A DNA stretch of 64,000 nucleotides from Candidatus Neoehrlichia procyonis str. RAC413 (GCF_000964795.1 NZ_LANX01000001.1:496001-560000), one strand, 5' to 3'. Positions 37,353 to 48,733 are shown, counted from the stretch's first letter. Numbers and translations: made by a program. The notes: a model not told the origin generated them from the letters alone.

Positions 37353-38653
37353 TTGATTTTTTTCCATAAATCAGATTTTTTAATTAATGCACTATACCTA
37401 CCAGAATAAATATGCGTTTGCACCTGTGAAAATGTATCAATAATTACATTTACTATTATTAAAAAGCTTGTTCCACCTAAAGTAAAAGATATTGCATGAT
37501 AATACCTAAATACTTCAGGTAAAATACAAATCACTGACAAATATATAGAACCCATAACCGTAAGTCTCTTAACTAAATACTCAAAATAGTCACAAGTATT
37601 TTTACCCGGCCTTTTCCCTGGAATAAATCCACCATTTTTTTTAAGCATATCTGAAGTCTCTTTTGAATCAAAGACAAACGATGTATAAAAAAACGCAAAA
37701 AAAATTATTAATACAGCATAACAAATCACGTATAACAACTTTCCGGATGAAAAATGCATCAAAATAAAATCAGACCATGCAGAGCCTTTATGAAAATTAG
37801 CAATAGTAATTGGAGATAACAACAATGCATTAGCAAAAATTGGAGGTATAACACCAGATATGTTAATTTTTAAAGGAATATAAGTAGAATTACCCTTATG
37901 TAAGCGATTTTTTATCTGCCTTTTTGGATATTGTACAAGAACTTTCCTATAAGATCTTTCAATAAATATAACCAAAACAAATAAAAGAAAAAACGTTACT
38001 AACATTAGTAAAATCATGAAAATTGGAATATTACCATTCTTACCTAATACAAACATTGAAGAAAAAGAACCTGGCAATTCCGATACTATGCCAACAAAAA
38101 TTATTAATGATATTCCATTACCGATCCCTTTTGAATTGATCTTCTCGCCTATCCATAACAAAAACATAGTTCCACCTAATAAGCTACTAACACCTACTAC
38201 GCGAAACATAATACCAGGATTAATTACAACAGTTATCGTATCTGTATTCATTTTTTCTAACCCAAGCAAAATTACTAATCCTTGAATTAAACAAAAAACA
38301 ATCATTAAATATCTTGTATAAGAACTTATTTTTGTTCTTCCTAACTCGCCATCCTGGCGCATTTCATTTAATTTAGGAATCGTAACAGAAAACAACTGCA
38401 TAATAATTGAGGATATTATATATGGCATAACATTCAATGCAAAAATTGTCATCCTTCCTAGAGCACCACCAGAAAATAAATTAAATATACCTAAAACTCC
38501 TACAGAATGCTCATGTACAATACCTTCAATAACACCAGGATTAATACCAGGAATTGGAATGTAAGTCCCTAACCTATACACAATTAAAGCCATTAAAGTA
38601 AACCATAGTTTACTCAGTAGTCCATCCTTATTCCATGAATTTGCATCCAGCAT
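37349..38653 (-). CDS. secY: Protein translocase subunit SecY
   Basis: The 434-residue protein has ten membrane segments. YIPIPGINP near the N-terminus, PYIISSIIMQLF (TM2), GIGNGISLIIF, and the cytoplasmic loop FKDSKETSDMLKKNGGFIPG-like region (ETSDMLKKNGGFIPGKRPG) are diagnostic. It is the protein-conducting channel of the Sec system. It sits between rplO and adk, as in the bacterial spc operon. Confidence 0.97.
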   Translation of the reverse strand: MLDANSWNKDGLLSKLWFTLMALIVYRLGTYIPIPGINPGVIEGIVHEHSVGVLGIFNLFSGGALGRMTIFALNVMPYIISSIIMQLFSVTIPKLNEMRQDGELGRTKISSYTRYLMIVFCLIQGLVILLGLEKMNTDTITVVINPGIMFRVVGVSSLLGGTMFLLWIGEKINSKGIGNGISLIIFVGIVSELPGSFSSMFVLGKNGNIPIFMILLMLVTFFLLFVLVIFIERSYRKVLVQYPKRQIKNRLHKGNSTYIPLKINISGVIPPIFANALLLSPITIANFHKGSAWSDFILMHFSSGKLLYVICYAVLIIFFAFFYTSFVFDSKETSDMLKKNGGFIPGKRPGKNTCDYFEYLVKRLTVMGSIYLSVICILPEVFRYYHAISFTLGGTSFLIIVNVIIDTFSQVQTHIYSGRYSALIKKSDLWKKIK

Positions 38654-38667
38654 AAAATTATCTTTAC

Positions 38668-39108
38668 CTATATATTAAGAAGCAAAACATACTTTGCAGC
38701 TGATTTTGATATATAATCGTAACTCATTATTACTTGATTTTTTAATTCGCCTTTACCAAGCACCTTTATCTTATCCTTTACTGAAGATATAACTCCTAAA
38801 TTATATAATACTTCCTTCGTAATATTTGAAGTATCACTAATCTTTTCCTTATCTATCAATTCTTGCACAGTAAATAAATTTATGATTTTATACTTTAATT
38901 TAGACAATGACCTAAATCCTCTTTTAGGTAACCTTGTAAATATAGATTGTTGACCACCTTCAAATCCATTAATCGAAACCCCAGACCTTGCTTTTTGACC
39001 CTTATGTCCTCTACCTGAAGTCTTACCTTTTCCACAACCTATACCTCTACCTAAAACCTTTGCTTTCTTCTTTCGAGGTAAACCTGCAAACATGTTATTT
39101 AATTTCAT
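38668..39108 (-). CDS. rplO: Ribosomal protein uL15
   Basis: The protein has 146 residues from the ATG at 39108; another ATG two codons earlier is possible. GRGIGCGKGKTSGRGHKGQ is the glycine-rich 23S-binding signature, followed by FEGGQQSIFTRLPKRGF. It directly follows rpsE with no rpmD (uL30) gene in between. Confidence 0.95.
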   Translation of the reverse strand: MKLNNMFAGLPRKKKAKVLGRGIGCGKGKTSGRGHKGQKARSGVSINGFEGGQQSIFTRLPKRGFRSLSKLKYKIINLFTVQELIDKEKISDTSNITKEVLYNLGVISSVKDKIKVLGKGELKNQVIMSYDYISKSAAKYVLLLNI

Positions 39109-39130
39109 AATCAACTACCAACTTTTTATT

Positions 39131-39655
39131 TTATCTATTTTCAATAACTTCAACTACTTTCCTATTTCTTTTACTTGCTACTTGCTTTGGAGATAGCATA
39201 TTTTTAAATGCAGTAAAAACTGCATAAACTACATTATGAGGATTTGAAGAACCTATAGATTTAGCTACAACATCTTGCACACCTAAAACTTCAAAAATTA
39301 ACCTAACAGACCCTCCAGCTATAATCCCTGTTCCTACCTTTGCAGACCTTAACACAACTTTACTAGCACAAAATTTAGCTTTTACGTCATGATGCAAAGT
39401 TCTTGATTCCCGCAAATGGACCCTTATCATATTTTTTCTTGCAGCATTAACTGCTTTTGTTTTTGCTTCAGCAACTTCAGCATGCTTGCCCATCCCGCAA
39501 CCAACCCTGCCATTTTCATCACCAACAACTACTAACACTGAAAAAGAAAACCTACGACCACCTTTTACAACCTTTGCAACTCTCCTAACCGATACTAATA
39601 ATTCAGAAAAATCATGAGAACTATGCGCATTACGAGATTTCTTAGCAATATCCAT
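39131..39655 (-). CDS. rpsE: Ribosomal protein uS5
   Basis: The protein has 174 residues. [20 protein letters not shown] is the double-stranded-RNA-binding fold, followed by [16 protein letters not shown]; the C-terminal domain includes [20 protein letters not shown]. It takes part in decoding fidelity and helicase activity at the mRNA entry. Confidence 0.97.
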   Translation of the reverse strand: MDIAKKSRNAHSSHDFSELLVSVRRVAKVVKGGRRFSFSVLVVVGDENGRVGCGMGKHAEVAEAKTKAVNAARKNMIRVHLRESRTLHHDVKAKFCASKVVLRSAKVGTGIIAGGSVRLIFEVLGVQDVVAKSIGSSNPHNVVYAVFTAFKNMLSPKQVASKRNRKVVEVIENR

Positions 39656-39667
39656 AATATATAATAC

Positions 39668-40033
39668 CTAAAATTTAAAACCTAAATTTCTTAACTCATC
39701 CGCAAACACAGACACTATACCTATATATTTATAAGGTCCTTTATCAAAAACAAATTCCTGATAACAAGAACCTAAACTTTTTAAGCGTTCAGCTATTAAT
39801 TCTGCAACAATTTTTACAGAATCTGCATTTACTTTTCTTTTAGCTATAGATAAAACGCTTGATTCTAGCGTTGAAGCAGAAGCTAACGTCCTGCTTTCTT
39901 TATCATTTATTAACTGAACATAAAAATGCCTATTTGACTTAAAAACAGATAAGCGCAACTTTGATAAATTCCTTTTTAATTTTGTCCTTACACGCTGCTT
40001 ACGCTTTTGCATTCTCCTAACATCAGATAACAT
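39668..40033 (-). CDS. rplR: Ribosomal protein uL18
   Basis: The protein has 121 residues. RLSVFKSNRHFYVQLINDKE and the C-terminal FDKGPYKYIGIVSVFADELR are family features. It binds 5S rRNA. It lies 17 bases after rplF. Confidence 0.96.
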   Translation of the reverse strand: MLSDVRRMQKRKQRVRTKLKRNLSKLRLSVFKSNRHFYVQLINDKESRTLASASTLESSVLSIAKRKVNADSVKIVAELIAERLKSLGSCYQEFVFDKGPYKYIGIVSVFADELRNLGFKF

Positions 40034-40050
40034 AATTATACCTTTAGTGT

Positions 40051-40590
40051 TTATTTTTTCTTATTAATTTCTTTTCTACGCATAACTTTTCCTTTAATAA
40101 AAATACCTTTACCTTTATAGACATTATACTTCCTTAATGAACATATTTCAGATGCTAGCATACTTACCCTCTCCTTGCTAATTCCATTAATAAGTATTTG
40201 TGTTGATTTTACACACTTAACATCAATATCATCAGGTACTGAATATATAATACCATGACTATATCCTACAGACACTAATAAAGATTTATCATTGTAATTC
40301 TCAACTTTATAACCAACACCTTTTACTTCCAATTCAGCACAAAATCCCTGACTATAGCCCTGAATTAAATTATTTATACAACTCCTATAAGTACCCCACA
40401 TAGCTTTTGATTTAGCAAGTTTTTTATTATTAATTAAAAACAACTTACCATCTTGTATCTTACACTCAATTCCATAATTTAAAATAAAACTTGAACTTCC
40501 TTTACTACTACTTACAGTAACATTATTTTCTAATAATTCTACAGAAATATTTTGCGGAATTATTATAGGCATACTACCAATTCTAGACAT
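40051..40590 (-). CDS. rplF: Ribosomal protein uL6
   Basis: The protein has 179 residues. It starts MSRIGSMPIIIPQNI, has EVKGVGYKVE in the second half and YKGKGIFIKGKVMRRKEINK at the C-terminus. It contacts 23S rRNA near the factor-binding site. Confidence 0.96.
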   Translation of the reverse strand: MSRIGSMPIIIPQNISVELLENNVTVSSSKGSSSFILNYGIECKIQDGKLFLINNKKLAKSKAMWGTYRSCINNLIQGYSQGFCAELEVKGVGYKVENYNDKSLLVSVGYSHGIIYSVPDDIDVKCVKSTQILINGISKERVSMLASEICSLRKYNVYKGKGIFIKGKVMRRKEINKKK

Positions 40591-40602
40591 GTTAATAACT
40601 CT

Positions 40603-41001
40603 CTAAAAAACACCACATAAAATTTCACCACCTATACCAAGCTTACGCGTATGATAATCTAGCATAATACCTTTAGAAGTAGAAACTATATATATACCCA
40701 ACCCATTGTAAAATTTAGGCATTTTTTTAGCTGAAAAGTATACTCTTTTACCTGGCTTTGATATTCTAACAATTTTTTTAATTACAGGAATAGAATTAAA
40801 ATACTTTAATTTAATTTTAAAAAACTTTATTTTAGGAGTTTTATATTCCTCAGTAAATTCTTCTATATATCCCTCTGCTAATAACATTTTCAGTATTGCT
40901 AAAATAACGCAAGAATAAGGTACTACAACTACCTTATTCATACCCATTTGACCATTACGAACAATTGTCAAAAAATTAGCAATAGGATCAGATAATGACA
41001 T
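40603..41001 (-). CDS. rpsH: Ribosomal protein uS8
   Basis: The protein has 132 residues. It begins [17 protein letters not shown] and ends with [15 protein letters not shown] and [13 protein letters not shown], the uS8 RNA-binding signature. In E. coli uS8 also represses the spc operon; here that is only inferred. Confidence 0.96.
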   Translation of the reverse strand: MSLSDPIANFLTIVRNGQMGMNKVVVVPYSCVILAILKMLLAEGYIEEFTEEYKTPKIKFFKIKLKYFNSIPVIKKIVRISKPGKRVYFSAKKMPKFYNGLGIYIVSTSKGIMLDYHTRKLGIGGEILCGVF

Positions 41002-41020
41002 ATTTTTACACCTCCTCTTT

Positions 41021-41326
41021 TTACCAGCTTGATTTTGTTAGCCCAGGTATTTGCCCTATTGCACCCAACTGACGTAATACAATACGTGAAACCTTAAATT
41101 TTCTATAATAACCTCTAGGTCTACCAGTAATTAAACACCTATTTCTTATTCTGATATAAGAAGAATCTCTTGGTAATTTTGAAAGCTTAATTTGTGCTAA
41201 GAATCTTTCATTCATAGAAAGAGATTGATCTTTAATTACAGCTTTTAACTGCTTTCTCTTAGCCTGCAACCTATTACAAATATCCATACGCTTATTATTT
41301 CTTTGTATTATAGATTTCTTAGACAT
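41021..41326 (-). CDS. rpsN: Ribosomal protein uS14
   Basis: The 101-residue long form has no CxxC zinc pairs. [20 protein letters not shown] and the C-terminal [11 protein letters not shown] are diagnostic. It is part of the 30S head. Confidence 0.96.
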   Translation of the reverse strand: MSKKSIIQRNNKRMDICNRLQAKRKQLKAVIKDQSLSMNERFLAQIKLSKLPRDSSYIRIRNRCLITGRPRGYYRKFKVSRIVLRQLGAIGQIPGLTKSSW

Positions 41327-41335
41327 ACCTTTTCC

Positions 41336-41869
41336 TTAATTAATAAATGGAAAACCAAATTCCATTAGCAACAACTTAGCATCAAAGTCATTTACTGCAC
41401 TTGTAACAACACTAACATCTAACCCAAGAACTTTTTCTATTTTATCATAATCAATTTCTAAAAAAGAAATATGTTCCTTAATACCAAAGGATATATTACC
41501 ACATCCATCAAATTGTGCAACTGATAAACCCTTAAAGTCCTGCTCCCGAGGCAATACTATATATATTAATCTTTCTAAAAATTCATACATTCTTTTATTA
41601 CGTAAGGTAACTTTACATCCCATTGCAAAACCTTGACGAATTTTAAACCCAGCTATAGACTTTCTTGCATAAGTTATTACAGGCTTTTGTGCTGCAATCA
41701 ACGATAAATCACGTACACAAGAATTAATGAACTTATTATCAGTAGCTTTTACCCCTAAACCCATATTTAAACATACTTTAACAATTTTTGGTACCTGCAT
41801 AACATTATCATAATTAAGCTTACTTTTGAGAGAACTTACTATGTGGTTTCTATATAAATCTTTTAACAT
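41336..41869 (-). CDS. rplE: Ribosomal protein uL5
   Basis: The protein has 177 residues from the ATG at 41869 ([15 protein letters not shown]), which has AGGAAT five bases upstream; an earlier in-frame ATG lacks this and overlaps rpl[21 protein letters not shown] and the [10 protein letters not shown] block are typical. It binds 5S rRNA and the P-site tRNA. Confidence 0.95.
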   Translation of the reverse strand: MLKDLYRNHIVSSLKSKLNYDNVMQVPKIVKVCLNMGLGVKATDNKFINSCVRDLSLIAAQKPVITYARKSIAGFKIRQGFAMGCKVTLRNKRMYEFLERLIYIVLPREQDFKGLSVAQFDGCGNISFGIKEHISFLEIDYDKIEKVLGLDVSVVTSAVNDFDAKLLLMEFGFPFIN

Positions 41870-41877
41870 ATAAATTC

Positions 41878-42207
41878 CTAACTTATAACTTTTCCTGAGC
41901 ACTTAGCAATACGCACTTTTTTATTATCAATAAACTTATACCCAATTTTTGTTTGAATACCAGTTTCAGAATCAAAAAATGCAACATTCGAAATATCGAT
42001 CATTTTTTCAATATTAACGATTCCCCCTTTCTTATTCTGAGTAGCTTTAGTACTTTTTTTACATATATTAACACCAGATACTATAAGAAAGCAGCGCTTT
42101 TGCCCTGCAATACACTTCTTCTTAATCACTTTTATTACTTTACCTATTTTTCCTTTATCCTTTCCTGTTAAAATAATAACATCATCTCCACTAATAATTC
42201 TACTCAT
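41878..42207 (-). CDS. rplX: Ribosomal protein uL24
   Basis: The protein has 109 residues. The KOW motif [20 protein letters not shown] is at the N-terminus, and [15 protein letters not shown] follows. It is an early assembly protein of the 50S subunit. Its first base overlaps the rplN stop. Confidence 0.95.
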   Translation of the reverse strand: MSRIISGDDVIILTGKDKGKIGKVIKVIKKKCIAGQKRCFLIVSGVNICKKSTKATQNKKGGIVNIEKMIDISNVAFFDSETGIQTKIGYKFIDNKKVRIAKCSGKVIS

Positions 42208-42566
42208 TACAATACCTCCACAGCCAAAGACATAACCTTTGAAAATAAACCAAAAGGTAATTTTTTAACTGGACCAAAAACCCTAGTGCCCAATGGATCA
42301 CCTTGATCATTAATTAATACTACAGCATTACTTGAAAATCTTATTACAGTTCCATCAAGCTTACGTATAGACCCCTTAGTCCTTATAATTACAGCTCTAT
42401 AAATTTTACCTTTCGCAACTTTACCCCTAGGATTAATAGCTTTAACTGAAACTACAATTATATCGCCAACTGATGACGACTTTTTACCACCTAATAACCC
42501 TATGCATAACACCTTACGAGCACCTGAATTATCTGCAACATCTAATAATGTATTCTTTTGTATCAT
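42207..42566 (-). CDS. rplN: Ribosomal protein uL14
   Basis: The protein has 119 residues from the ATG at 42566. [20 protein letters not shown] is the canonical start, so the ATG ten codons upstream, inside rpsQ, is rejected. [20 protein letters not shown] and the GTRVFGPV tail complete it. Confidence 0.95.
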   Translation of the reverse strand: MIQKNTLLDVADNSGARKVLCIGLLGGKKSSSVGDIIVVSVKAINPRGKVAKGKIYRAVIIRTKGSIRKLDGTVIRFSSNAVVLINDQGDPLGTRVFGPVKKLPFGLFSKVMSLAVEVL

Positions 42567-42577
42567 AAAATAACCAC

Positions 42578-42805
42578 TTAATTTACTACTATCCACCTTT
42601 TCATAGAAGAGATAGGTATATGCTCTTGAATTGTTACCACATCACCACATTTATATCTATTTTCTTCATCATGTACAATATAAGTCTTATATTTCTTCAT
42701 AACCTTTTTATATATTTTATGATTTATCATATTAAAAACTGATACTTTTATAGTTTTATTACACTTCTTATCGATAACAATACCCGTTAAAATTTTTTTA
42801 GACAT
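42578..42805 (-). CDS. rpsQ: Ribosomal protein uS17
   Basis: The protein has 75 residues from the ATG at 42805, which overlaps the rpmC stop as TAATG and has GGAGG about 11 bases upstream. [26 protein letters not shown] and CGDVVTIQE are uS17 features. Confidence 0.94.
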   Translation of the reverse strand: MSKKILTGIVIDKKCNKTIKVSVFNMINHKIYKKVMKKYKTYIVHDEENRYKCGDVVTIQEHIPISSMKRWIVVN

Positions 42806-43005
42806 TATTTCTTTTTTTTCCTCCAATTTAACTCAGTAAGTATTCGTGCTATTTTTTTTCTAACAAACTTACAATGAGAATTATTAATAGACTTATCTAG
42901 CTTGCGATTAAAAATATCTTTTACTAATTCTTTTCGTAAAGACAACAACATATCATGCAGTTCCTCAAGAGATTTATTACTCACTTCATACATATTATTC
43001 ATCAT
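42805..43005 (-). CDS. rpmC: Ribosomal protein uL29
   Basis: The protein has about 66 residues from the ATG at 43005, preceded by AAGG; the frame is open to 43029 but that part overlaps rplP. SLEELHDMLLSLRKELVKDI and the C-terminal KKIARILTELNWRKKKK match the two-helix uL29 fold, which lines the exit tunnel. Confidence 0.88.
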   Translation of the reverse strand: MMNNMYEVSNKSLEELHDMLLSLRKELVKDIFNRKLDKSINNSHCKFVRKKIARILTELNWRKKKK

Positions 43006-43012
43006 ATAAACC

Positions 43013-43423
43013 TTAGAACTTACTATCAATAAATTTACATTTTATTGGTAATTTAGATTGAGCTTTTTGTAAAGCCTCCTTAGCTAAATCTAATGAAACA
43101 CCACCAACTTCAAATAAAATTCTACCAGGCTTAACCTTACACACCCATACCTCAACACTACCCTTACCTTTCCCCATACGTACATCCATGGGCTTTTTAC
43201 TAACAGGAATATGACAAAAAACCCTTATCCAAATTTTTCCTACACGCCTCAAAGCCCTAGCAATACTACGCCTAGCTGACTCAATTTGCTTGGATGTTAA
43301 TCTTACAGGTTCTAAAGCCTTTAATCCATAAGAACCAAAAGCTAAACTATAACCCGCCTTAACGTCTCCACTAATACGTCCTTTAAAACTTTTCTTATAT
43401 TTTGTTTTTTTTGGTACAAACAT
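43013..43423 (-). CDS. rplP: Ribosomal protein uL16
   Basis: The protein has 136 residues. It starts [39 protein letters not shown] and the [18 protein letters not shown] block are diagnostic. It helps position A-site tRNA. Confidence 0.96.
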   Translation of the reverse strand: MFVPKKTKYKKSFKGRISGDVKAGYSLAFGSYGLKALEPVRLTSKQIESARRSIARALRRVGKIWIRVFCHIPVSKKPMDVRMGKGKGSVEVWVCKVKPGRILFEVGGVSLDLAKEALQKAQSKLPIKCKFIDSKF

Positions 43424-43440
43424 AATATTCTCTCATAACA

Positions 43441-44076
43441 TCACTCAACACTAGATTTTGTGTCACCAACATAAACCCACACTTTTACACCTACAATACC
43501 ATAAATAGTCTTTGCTTCTGCAAATCCATAATCTATATTTGCTCTAAAAGTATGTAATGGAACACTACCTTCTTTATACCACTCAGTTCTAGCAATTTCA
43601 GCACCACCCAATCTTCCTGCACAGCTAACCTTAATTCCTTTAGCTCCTAATTTTAAGCAATTCTGTACCCCTCTTTTCATTGCCCTTCTAAAAGAAACCC
43701 TCTTTTCTAGTTGCTGTGTAATACTTTCAGCAATCAACACTGCTTTCATTTCTGGCTTTTTTAGCTCAACTAAATGCAGTTCAACATTATTATTAATCAT
43801 TTGTGTGATTCTTTGCTTTACTTTATCAATATCAGCACCTTTTTTCCCTATTATGACACCAGGCTTTGCAGAATGTATATTAATGATAATTACATCAACT
43901 TTTCTAGCAATAACAATCTTACTAATAGCAGCATGATAAAAAGTTTTTTTAATAAAATTACGCAATAAAAAATCCTCATGCAATTTTAAAGCATAATCTT
44001 TATTAGCATACCACAATGAATCCCATGTATTAACTATTTTTAACCTTAAACTAATAGGATTAGACTTTTGCCCCAT
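43441..44076 (-). CDS. rpsC: Ribosomal protein uS3
   Basis: The protein has 211 residues. [12 protein letters not shown] is the N-terminal signature, [20 protein letters not shown] is the KH domain, and [20 protein letters not shown] marks the C-terminal domain. It lies at the mRNA entry channel. Confidence 0.97.
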   Translation of the reverse strand: MGQKSNPISLRLKIVNTWDSLWYANKDYALKLHEDFLLRNFIKKTFYHAAISKIVIARKVDVIIINIHSAKPGVIIGKKGADIDKVKQRITQMINNNVELHLVELKKPEMKAVLIAESITQQLEKRVSFRRAMKRGVQNCLKLGAKGIKVSCAGRLGGAEIARTEWYKEGSVPLHTFRANIDYGFAEAKTIYGIVGVKVWVYVGDTKSSVE

Positions 44077-44079
44077 AAA

Positions 44080-44430
44080 CTATATCCTTTCTAACAATTT
44101 TATAATAACACTACCATAACATTTATTTATCCTACACGCCTTACCACGTGCCCTTGCATGAATTCTACGTAAAGAAAAAGCTTTTCCTACCAACACTTCT
44201 TTTATATAAAGATTATCTATATTAATATTATGGTTAACCTGAGCATTAGCAACTGCTGATTTTAAAACTTTTGCAATCAGTCCTGCAGCTTTTTTTTTGC
44301 AAAATGTTAAATACATTAACGCTACCCCTACATCCTTCCCTCTAATTAAATTAGCAACCAAATTTAATTTACTAGGTGTAGACCTTAACCCTATACCTTT
44401 AGCATTAACTACTAACATATTATTATTCAT
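44080..44430 (-). CDS. rplV: Ribosomal protein uL22
   Basis: The protein has 116 residues. [20 protein letters not shown] and the C-terminal [20 protein letters not shown] are family signatures. Its long hairpin lines the exit tunnel. Confidence 0.95.
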   Translation of the reverse strand: MNNNMLVVNAKGIGLRSTPSKLNLVANLIRGKDVGVALMYLTFCKKKAAGLIAKVLKSAVANAQVNHNINIDNLYIKEVLVGKAFSLRRIHARARGKACRINKCYGSVIIKLLERI

Positions 44431-44444
44431 AAAGCTCCCCCTAA

Positions 44445-44729
44445 TTATTTTTTCCTAGATACTTTTTTATCACTTGCATGACCTAAATAACGCCTTGTAG
44501 GGGAAAATTCACCAAATTTATGTCCAACCATATTATCAGTAACCTTTACAGGTACATAAGTTTTACCATTATATACTCCAAAAGTAAATCCTATGAACTT
44601 ATTTAAAATAACAGAAGCCCTAGAATGAATATTTATAATAGCATTAGTTTTATTACTTGCAATAGCTTTATCAACTAACCGCAAAACATGCGCAGCACAA
44701 AAAGGAGGCTTTGTAATAGATCTAGACAT
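44445..44729 (-). CDS. rpsS: Ribosomal protein uS19
   Basis: The protein has 94 residues. [36 protein letters not shown] and [16 protein letters not shown] are diagnostic. It sits in the 30S head with uS13. Confidence 0.96.
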   Translation of the reverse strand: MSRSITKPPFCAAHVLRLVDKAIASNKTNAIINIHSRASVILNKFIGFTFGVYNGKTYVPVKVTDNMVGHKFGEFSPTRRYLGHASDKKVSRKK

Positions 44730-44734
44730 AAATT

Positions 44735-45565
44735 TTACCTTTTAGCAGATGAACGCTTAATATACTTATTGCTTAACTTATTTTTCTTTCTTGTTTTCTT
44801 ACCCTTTGTAGGAACACCCCACGGAGTAACAGGATTTCTACCACCAGAAGTTTTGCCTTCTCCCCCACCATGAGGGTGATCTATAGGATTCATTGCAACT
44901 CCACGAACAGTAGGCCTAATTCCTAACCACCTACTTCTCCCCGCTTTACCTAACTTTACATTCTGATTATCACCATTAGAAACTACCCCTATAGTAGCTC
45001 TACATGTTGACAAAACCTTTCTCAGTTCACCAGAACTTAATCTTAACAATACATATGGACCATCTTTACCCATAATTTGAGCATAATTACCAGCAGCCCT
45101 AGCAATAATTCCTCCATTACCTGGATATAATTCAATATTATGAACAAGCGCACCAACAGGTATACATTTCAATGATAAACAATTACCTAATAAAATATCA
45201 GAATCATCCCCTGATACTACAGTATCACCAACTTTCAATCCATTAGGAGCAATAATATAAGATTTTTCCCCATCGCTATATATCAAAAAAGCTAAAAAAG
45301 CTGTACGATTAGGATCATATTCTAACCTTTCAACAACTGCAGAAACACCAATCTTATTTCTTTTAAAATCAACCATTCTATAAAGAAGCTTATGTCTTCC
45401 ACCCTTATGACGAACGGTAATAACTCCTCTAGCATTCCTTCCTCCACAGGAAGATTTGCGGACTACTAAAGACTTTTCAGGCTTACCTTTCCACAAAAAT
45501 TTCTTATCTAATAAAACAGTACCACGTAAAGATGGAGTAACTGCATTTAAAGCTTTAATACCCAT
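44735..45565 (-). CDS. rplB: Ribosomal protein uL2
   Basis: The protein has 276 residues. [38 protein letters not shown] and [20 protein letters not shown], which includes the conserved histidine near the peptidyl-transferase centre, are diagnostic. Confidence 0.97.
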   Translation of the reverse strand: MGIKALNAVTPSLRGTVLLDKKFLWKGKPEKSLVVRKSSCGGRNARGVITVRHKGGRHKLLYRMVDFKRNKIGVSAVVERLEYDPNRTAFLAFLIYSDGEKSYIIAPNGLKVGDTVVSGDDSDILLGNCLSLKCIPVGALVHNIELYPGNGGIIARAAGNYAQIMGKDGPYVLLRLSSGELRKVLSTCRATIGVVSNGDNQNVKLGKAGRSRWLGIRPTVRGVAMNPIDHPHGGGEGKTSGGRNPVTPWGVPTKGKKTRKKNKLSNKYIKRSSAKR

Positions 45566-45569
45566 TTTA

Positions 45570-45860
45570 TTACTTTATCTCCATATTTTTAAAATTTTGA
45601 CCCTTTAACAAAGAAAAATAAATTTTTTTTCTATCCCCTCTTTTACCATAAATACCCTTGCAACGTTTCTTTTTGCCTTTTAACCTCAATGAACTAAGCT
45701 TTACTGCATCAACTTCAAAAACAAGTTTTATAGCTTTTTTAATTTGAAATTTACTAGAACGCACAGCAACATACAATGCATATTTACTAAACTTTTCACC
45801 TAATGATGCTATTTTTTCTGTAATAATAGGCGATTTTATAATAGAAAAATAATTAATCAC
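45570..45860 (-). CDS. rplW: Ribosomal protein uL23
   Basis: The protein has 96 residues. [14 protein letters not shown] at the N-terminus and [20 protein letters not shown] followed by VFEVDAVKL are uL23 blocks. It forms the docking site for trigger factor and SRP at the tunnel exit. Its start overlaps the rplD stop by 4 bases. Confidence 0.94.
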   Translation of the reverse strand: MINYFSIIKSPIITEKIASLGEKFSKYALYVAVRSSKFQIKKAIKLVFEVDAVKLSSLRLKGKKKRCKGIYGKRGDRKKIYFSLLKGQNFKNMEIK

Positions 45861-46477
45861 AGCAATCTACCTTCTAAATATCTAACAGCACCTACAGTAA
45901 GCATAACACAATCATGGCGCAATAAGTCTAAAACATTAATACCTGCTTGCTTTAATAAATTAACATTATGCACATTATTACATGCACATCTAATCCCTTG
46001 ATTATAATCTTCTGCAACAATCAAAAAAGATCTATAATCACTAAAATTATTAAAAAGCTTTAATAATTCCGCTGTCTTTTTTAAATTAACATCAACATTA
46101 TCCAAAATCAACAACTTATTACAAGACTTTTTTAAAGACAAAGCTGATTTTAATCCTAAACAACGTACCTTTTTATTTAAAGAATATGAATGATCTCTAA
46201 CAACTGGACCAAATATTACAGCACCACCTCTAAATTGAGGACTACGTAAACTACCTTGTCTTGCTTTACCAGTATGCTTTTGCTTATAAGGCTTAGCTGT
46301 AGTACCAATAATATCACTTATACCTTTTGTCTTATGATTTCCAAAACGCCTTTTAGATAATTGCCAATTTACTACCATTTGCAATATATCATACCTATGC
46401 TCTACATTAAATATTAAAGGATTTAACTCAAAAATTCCTTTATTTTCATTATGCAAACTTACTATATTAACTTCCAT
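45857..46477 (-). CDS. rplD: Ribosomal protein uL4
   Basis: The protein has 206 residues. KPYKQKHTGKARQGSLRSPQ followed by FRGGAVIFGP is the conserved tunnel loop. E. coli uL4 autoregulates the S10 operon; no such leader can be asserted here. Confidence 0.95.
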   Translation of the reverse strand: MEVNIVSLHNENKGIFELNPLIFNVEHRYDILQMVVNWQLSKRRFGNHKTKGISDIIGTTAKPYKQKHTGKARQGSLRSPQFRGGAVIFGPVVRDHSYSLNKKVRCLGLKSALSLKKSCNKLLILDNVDVNLKKTAELLKLFNNFSDYRSFLIVAEDYNQGIRCACNNVHNVNLLKQAGINVLDLLRHDCVMLTVGAVRYLEGRLL

Positions 46478-46485
46478 ATACTATC

Positions 46486-47181
46486 TCATGTATTATTCAA
46501 ATCCAATGCCATATCTACAAAAGAAGAAGCATTATTTAACACAGGATACTTAACAGCATCTCTTACAAAAACATAAGAATTCACTACTCCTGGAATATTA
46601 TTACCTTTCACAATTAACAAAGATTTTTCATAATCCACTTGCAGAACTTTAATATTCTGAACCGTTACCTTACTATTACCTAAATGACCTGCCATCTTCT
46701 TACCCTTAAATACTCTACCAGGATCCTGACATTGCCCTGTAGAACCTGCAGAACGATGGGCTATAGATACACCATGAGAAGCTCTAAGTCCTTTAAAGTT
46801 ATATCTCTTCATCACCCCAGCAAATCCTTTACCTACAGAATAACCTGTAACGTCAACACATTGACCTTCAATAAAATGATTAATCAATACTTTAAACCCT
46901 TGTTTTATATTATCTATGCTATCAACTCTAGATTCAAATAACTTACAATGAACATTTATATTATTTTTTTCTAGATATTTTATTTGAGGTTTTTTAAGAT
47001 GAACAGAAGAACGTACACCCAATACAACTGCATTATAGCCATGAATCTTGCTATTTTTTAACCCCACAATGTAAGAATCCTCAAGATACAATAATGTTAC
47101 AGCAATTCTCCTACCTTCAGAATTGAAAATTGCAGTAACACCTACTTTCTTCATCAATAAACCAATCCTTCTCCTAATCAT
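46486..47181 (-). CDS. rplC: Ribosomal protein uL3
   Basis: The protein has 231 residues. [20 protein letters not shown] is the normal start, so the longer form is favoured. [20 protein letters not shown] and [13 protein letters not shown] are diagnostic. The start overlaps rpsJ by 8 bases. Confidence 0.96.
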   Translation of the reverse strand: MIRRRIGLLMKKVGVTAIFNSEGRRIAVTLLYLEDSYIVGLKNSKIHGYNAVVLGVRSSVHLKKPQIKYLEKNNINVHCKLFESRVDSIDNIKQGFKVLINHFIEGQCVDVTGYSVGKGFAGVMKRYNFKGLRASHGVSIAHRSAGSTGQCQDPGRVFKGKKMAGHLGNSKVTVQNIKVLQVDYEKSLLIVKGNNIPGVVNSYVFVRDAVKYPVLNNASSFVDMALDLNNT

Positions 47182-47503
47182 TACTACTTCCCCCTATAAC
47201 CTTCACTTTAACATCAACACCAGCAGGCAACTGTAAACTCATTAAAGCTTGAAGAATTGTAGAATTAGCCTTAGGAAGGCTAATTAAGCGCTTATGACTC
47301 CTGATCTCAAATTGTTCTCTTGATTTTTTATCAACATGAGTAGAGCGATTAACTATAAATTTCATAATTTTTCTAGGAAAGAAAATTGGCCCATTAACAC
47401 GAGCTCCGCTTCTTTTTGCAGTTAAAATTATACTACGTGCAGACCTATCTAATAAACAATGGTCAAATGCTCTTAATTCAATATATATCTTTTGCGTTAC
47501 CAT
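47174..47503 (-). CDS. rpsJ: Ribosomal protein uS10
   Basis: The protein has 109 residues from the ATG at 47503; an in-frame GTG three codons earlier directly follows the tuf stop and is also possible. [14 protein letters not shown] and [18 protein letters not shown] are diagnostic. It leads the S10 gene group, right after tuf. Confidence 0.95.
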   Translation of the reverse strand: MVTQKIYIELRAFDHCLLDRSARSIILTAKRSGARVNGPIFFPRKIMKFIVNRSTHVDKKSREQFEIRSHKRLISLPKANSTILQALMSLQLPAGVDVKVKVIGGSSND

Positions 47504-47512
47504 AAAATTCAC

Positions 47513-48697
47513 TTACTCCAAAATTTCAGTAATAATACCAGATCCAACAGTTCTTCCACCTTCACGTATTGCAAATCTTAATCCTTTTTCTATCGCAACT
47601 GCTTTATCTAAGCTTACTTCTATACTTAAATTATCACCAGGCATAACCATCTCTATTCCTTCTGCCAATTTTATACTACCAGTAACATCAGTAGTTCTTA
47701 CATAAAACTGCGGCTGATAGTTTGAAAAAAATGGTGTATGCCTTCCACCTTCTTCTTTCTTTAATATATAAACTTCCGCCTTAAATCCATTGTACGAACG
47801 TATTTGCCCAGGTGCACTTAATACCTGACCTCTCTCAACATCCTCTTTCTTTATGCCCCTTAGCAAAATCCCTGCATTATCTCCTGCTTCCCCAGCACCT
47901 AATGCCTTGTGAAACATTTCAACACCTGTACATACAGTACTTTGAAGCTCCCTTAATCCTACTATCTCTACTTTATCTCCTACCCTTATAACTCCACGCT
48001 CTATTCTTCCTGTTACTACAGTACCTCTACCAGGTATAGAAAATACATCCTCTATTGACATCAAAAATGGCTTATCTTTTTCTCTTAGTGGTAATTCTAT
48101 CTTCTCTAATGCTGCCATTAACTCCATTATCTTATCGCTCCACTCTCCATCAGCACCTTCATCCTCTAACGCCTTTATTGCTGATCCTCTTATTATGTCT
48201 ATACTGCTTCCTTGATATCCGTAATTTGTTAATAGCTCTCTCATCTCCATCTCTACCAATTCCAGCATATCATTATCTGTAACAACATCACACTTATTTA
48301 CCCATACAACTATATCTTTAACACCTACCTGCTTTGCTAATAATATATGCTCTCTTGTCTGCGGCATCGCTCCATCAGTAGCAGAAACTACTAATATTGC
48401 TATATCCATTTGCGCAGCACCTGTTATCATATTTTTTATGTAATCAGCGTGCCCAGGACAGTCAACATGCGCATAGTGTCTACTCTCTGTTTCATATTCT
48501 ACGTGTGCCGTAGAAATCGTTATACCTCTTGCTTTCTCTTCAGGTGCCTTATCTATTTCATCGTACTTTACTACTTTATTCGCTCCACTTAATTTCTTTG
48601 CTAACACTGTAGTTAGCGCAGCTGTCAATGTTGTCTTACCATGATCAACATGCCCTATTGTACCTACATTAATGTGTGGCTTCCTAATATCTGTCAT
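47513..48697 (-). CDS. tuf: Elongation factor Tu
   Basis: The protein has 394 residues from the ATG at 48697 ([20 protein letters not shown]). An ATG-initiated upstream extension would run back into tRNA-Gly and is rejected. G motifs are [16 protein letters not shown] and NKCD; domain 3 ends with [14 protein letters not shown]. It brings aminoacyl-tRNA to the ribosome. It sits 36 bases after tRNA-Gly and 9 bases before rpsJ, so one transcript probably covers tRNA-Tyr, tRNA-Gly, tuf and the ribosomal genes. Confidence 0.97.
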   Translation of the reverse strand: MTDIRKPHINVGTIGHVDHGKTTLTAALTTVLAKKLSGANKVVKYDEIDKAPEEKARGITISTAHVEYETESRHYAHVDCPGHADYIKNMITGAAQMDIAILVVSATDGAMPQTREHILLAKQVGVKDIVVWVNKCDVVTDNDMLELVEMEMRELLTNYGYQGSSIDIIRGSAIKALEDEGADGEWSDKIMELMAALEKIELPLREKDKPFLMSIEDVFSIPGRGTVVTGRIERGVIRVGDKVEIVGLRELQSTVCTGVEMFHKALGAGEAGDNAGILLRGIKKEDVERGQVLSAPGQIRSYNGFKAEVYILKKEEGGRHTPFFSNYQPQFYVRTTDVTGSIKLAEGIEMVMPGDNLSIEVSLDKAVAIEKGLRFAIREGGRTVGSGIITEILE

Positions 48698-48733
48698 CTT
48701 TATACATTCCTTAACAAAATAATCAAAAAAAAG

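Noticed and set aside
34291-48700. New system inside the ribosomal block
   Set aside because: All frames match the standard S10-spc-alpha order with secY, adk and rpoA; apart from the missing rpmD and the pheT neighbour it is ordinary.
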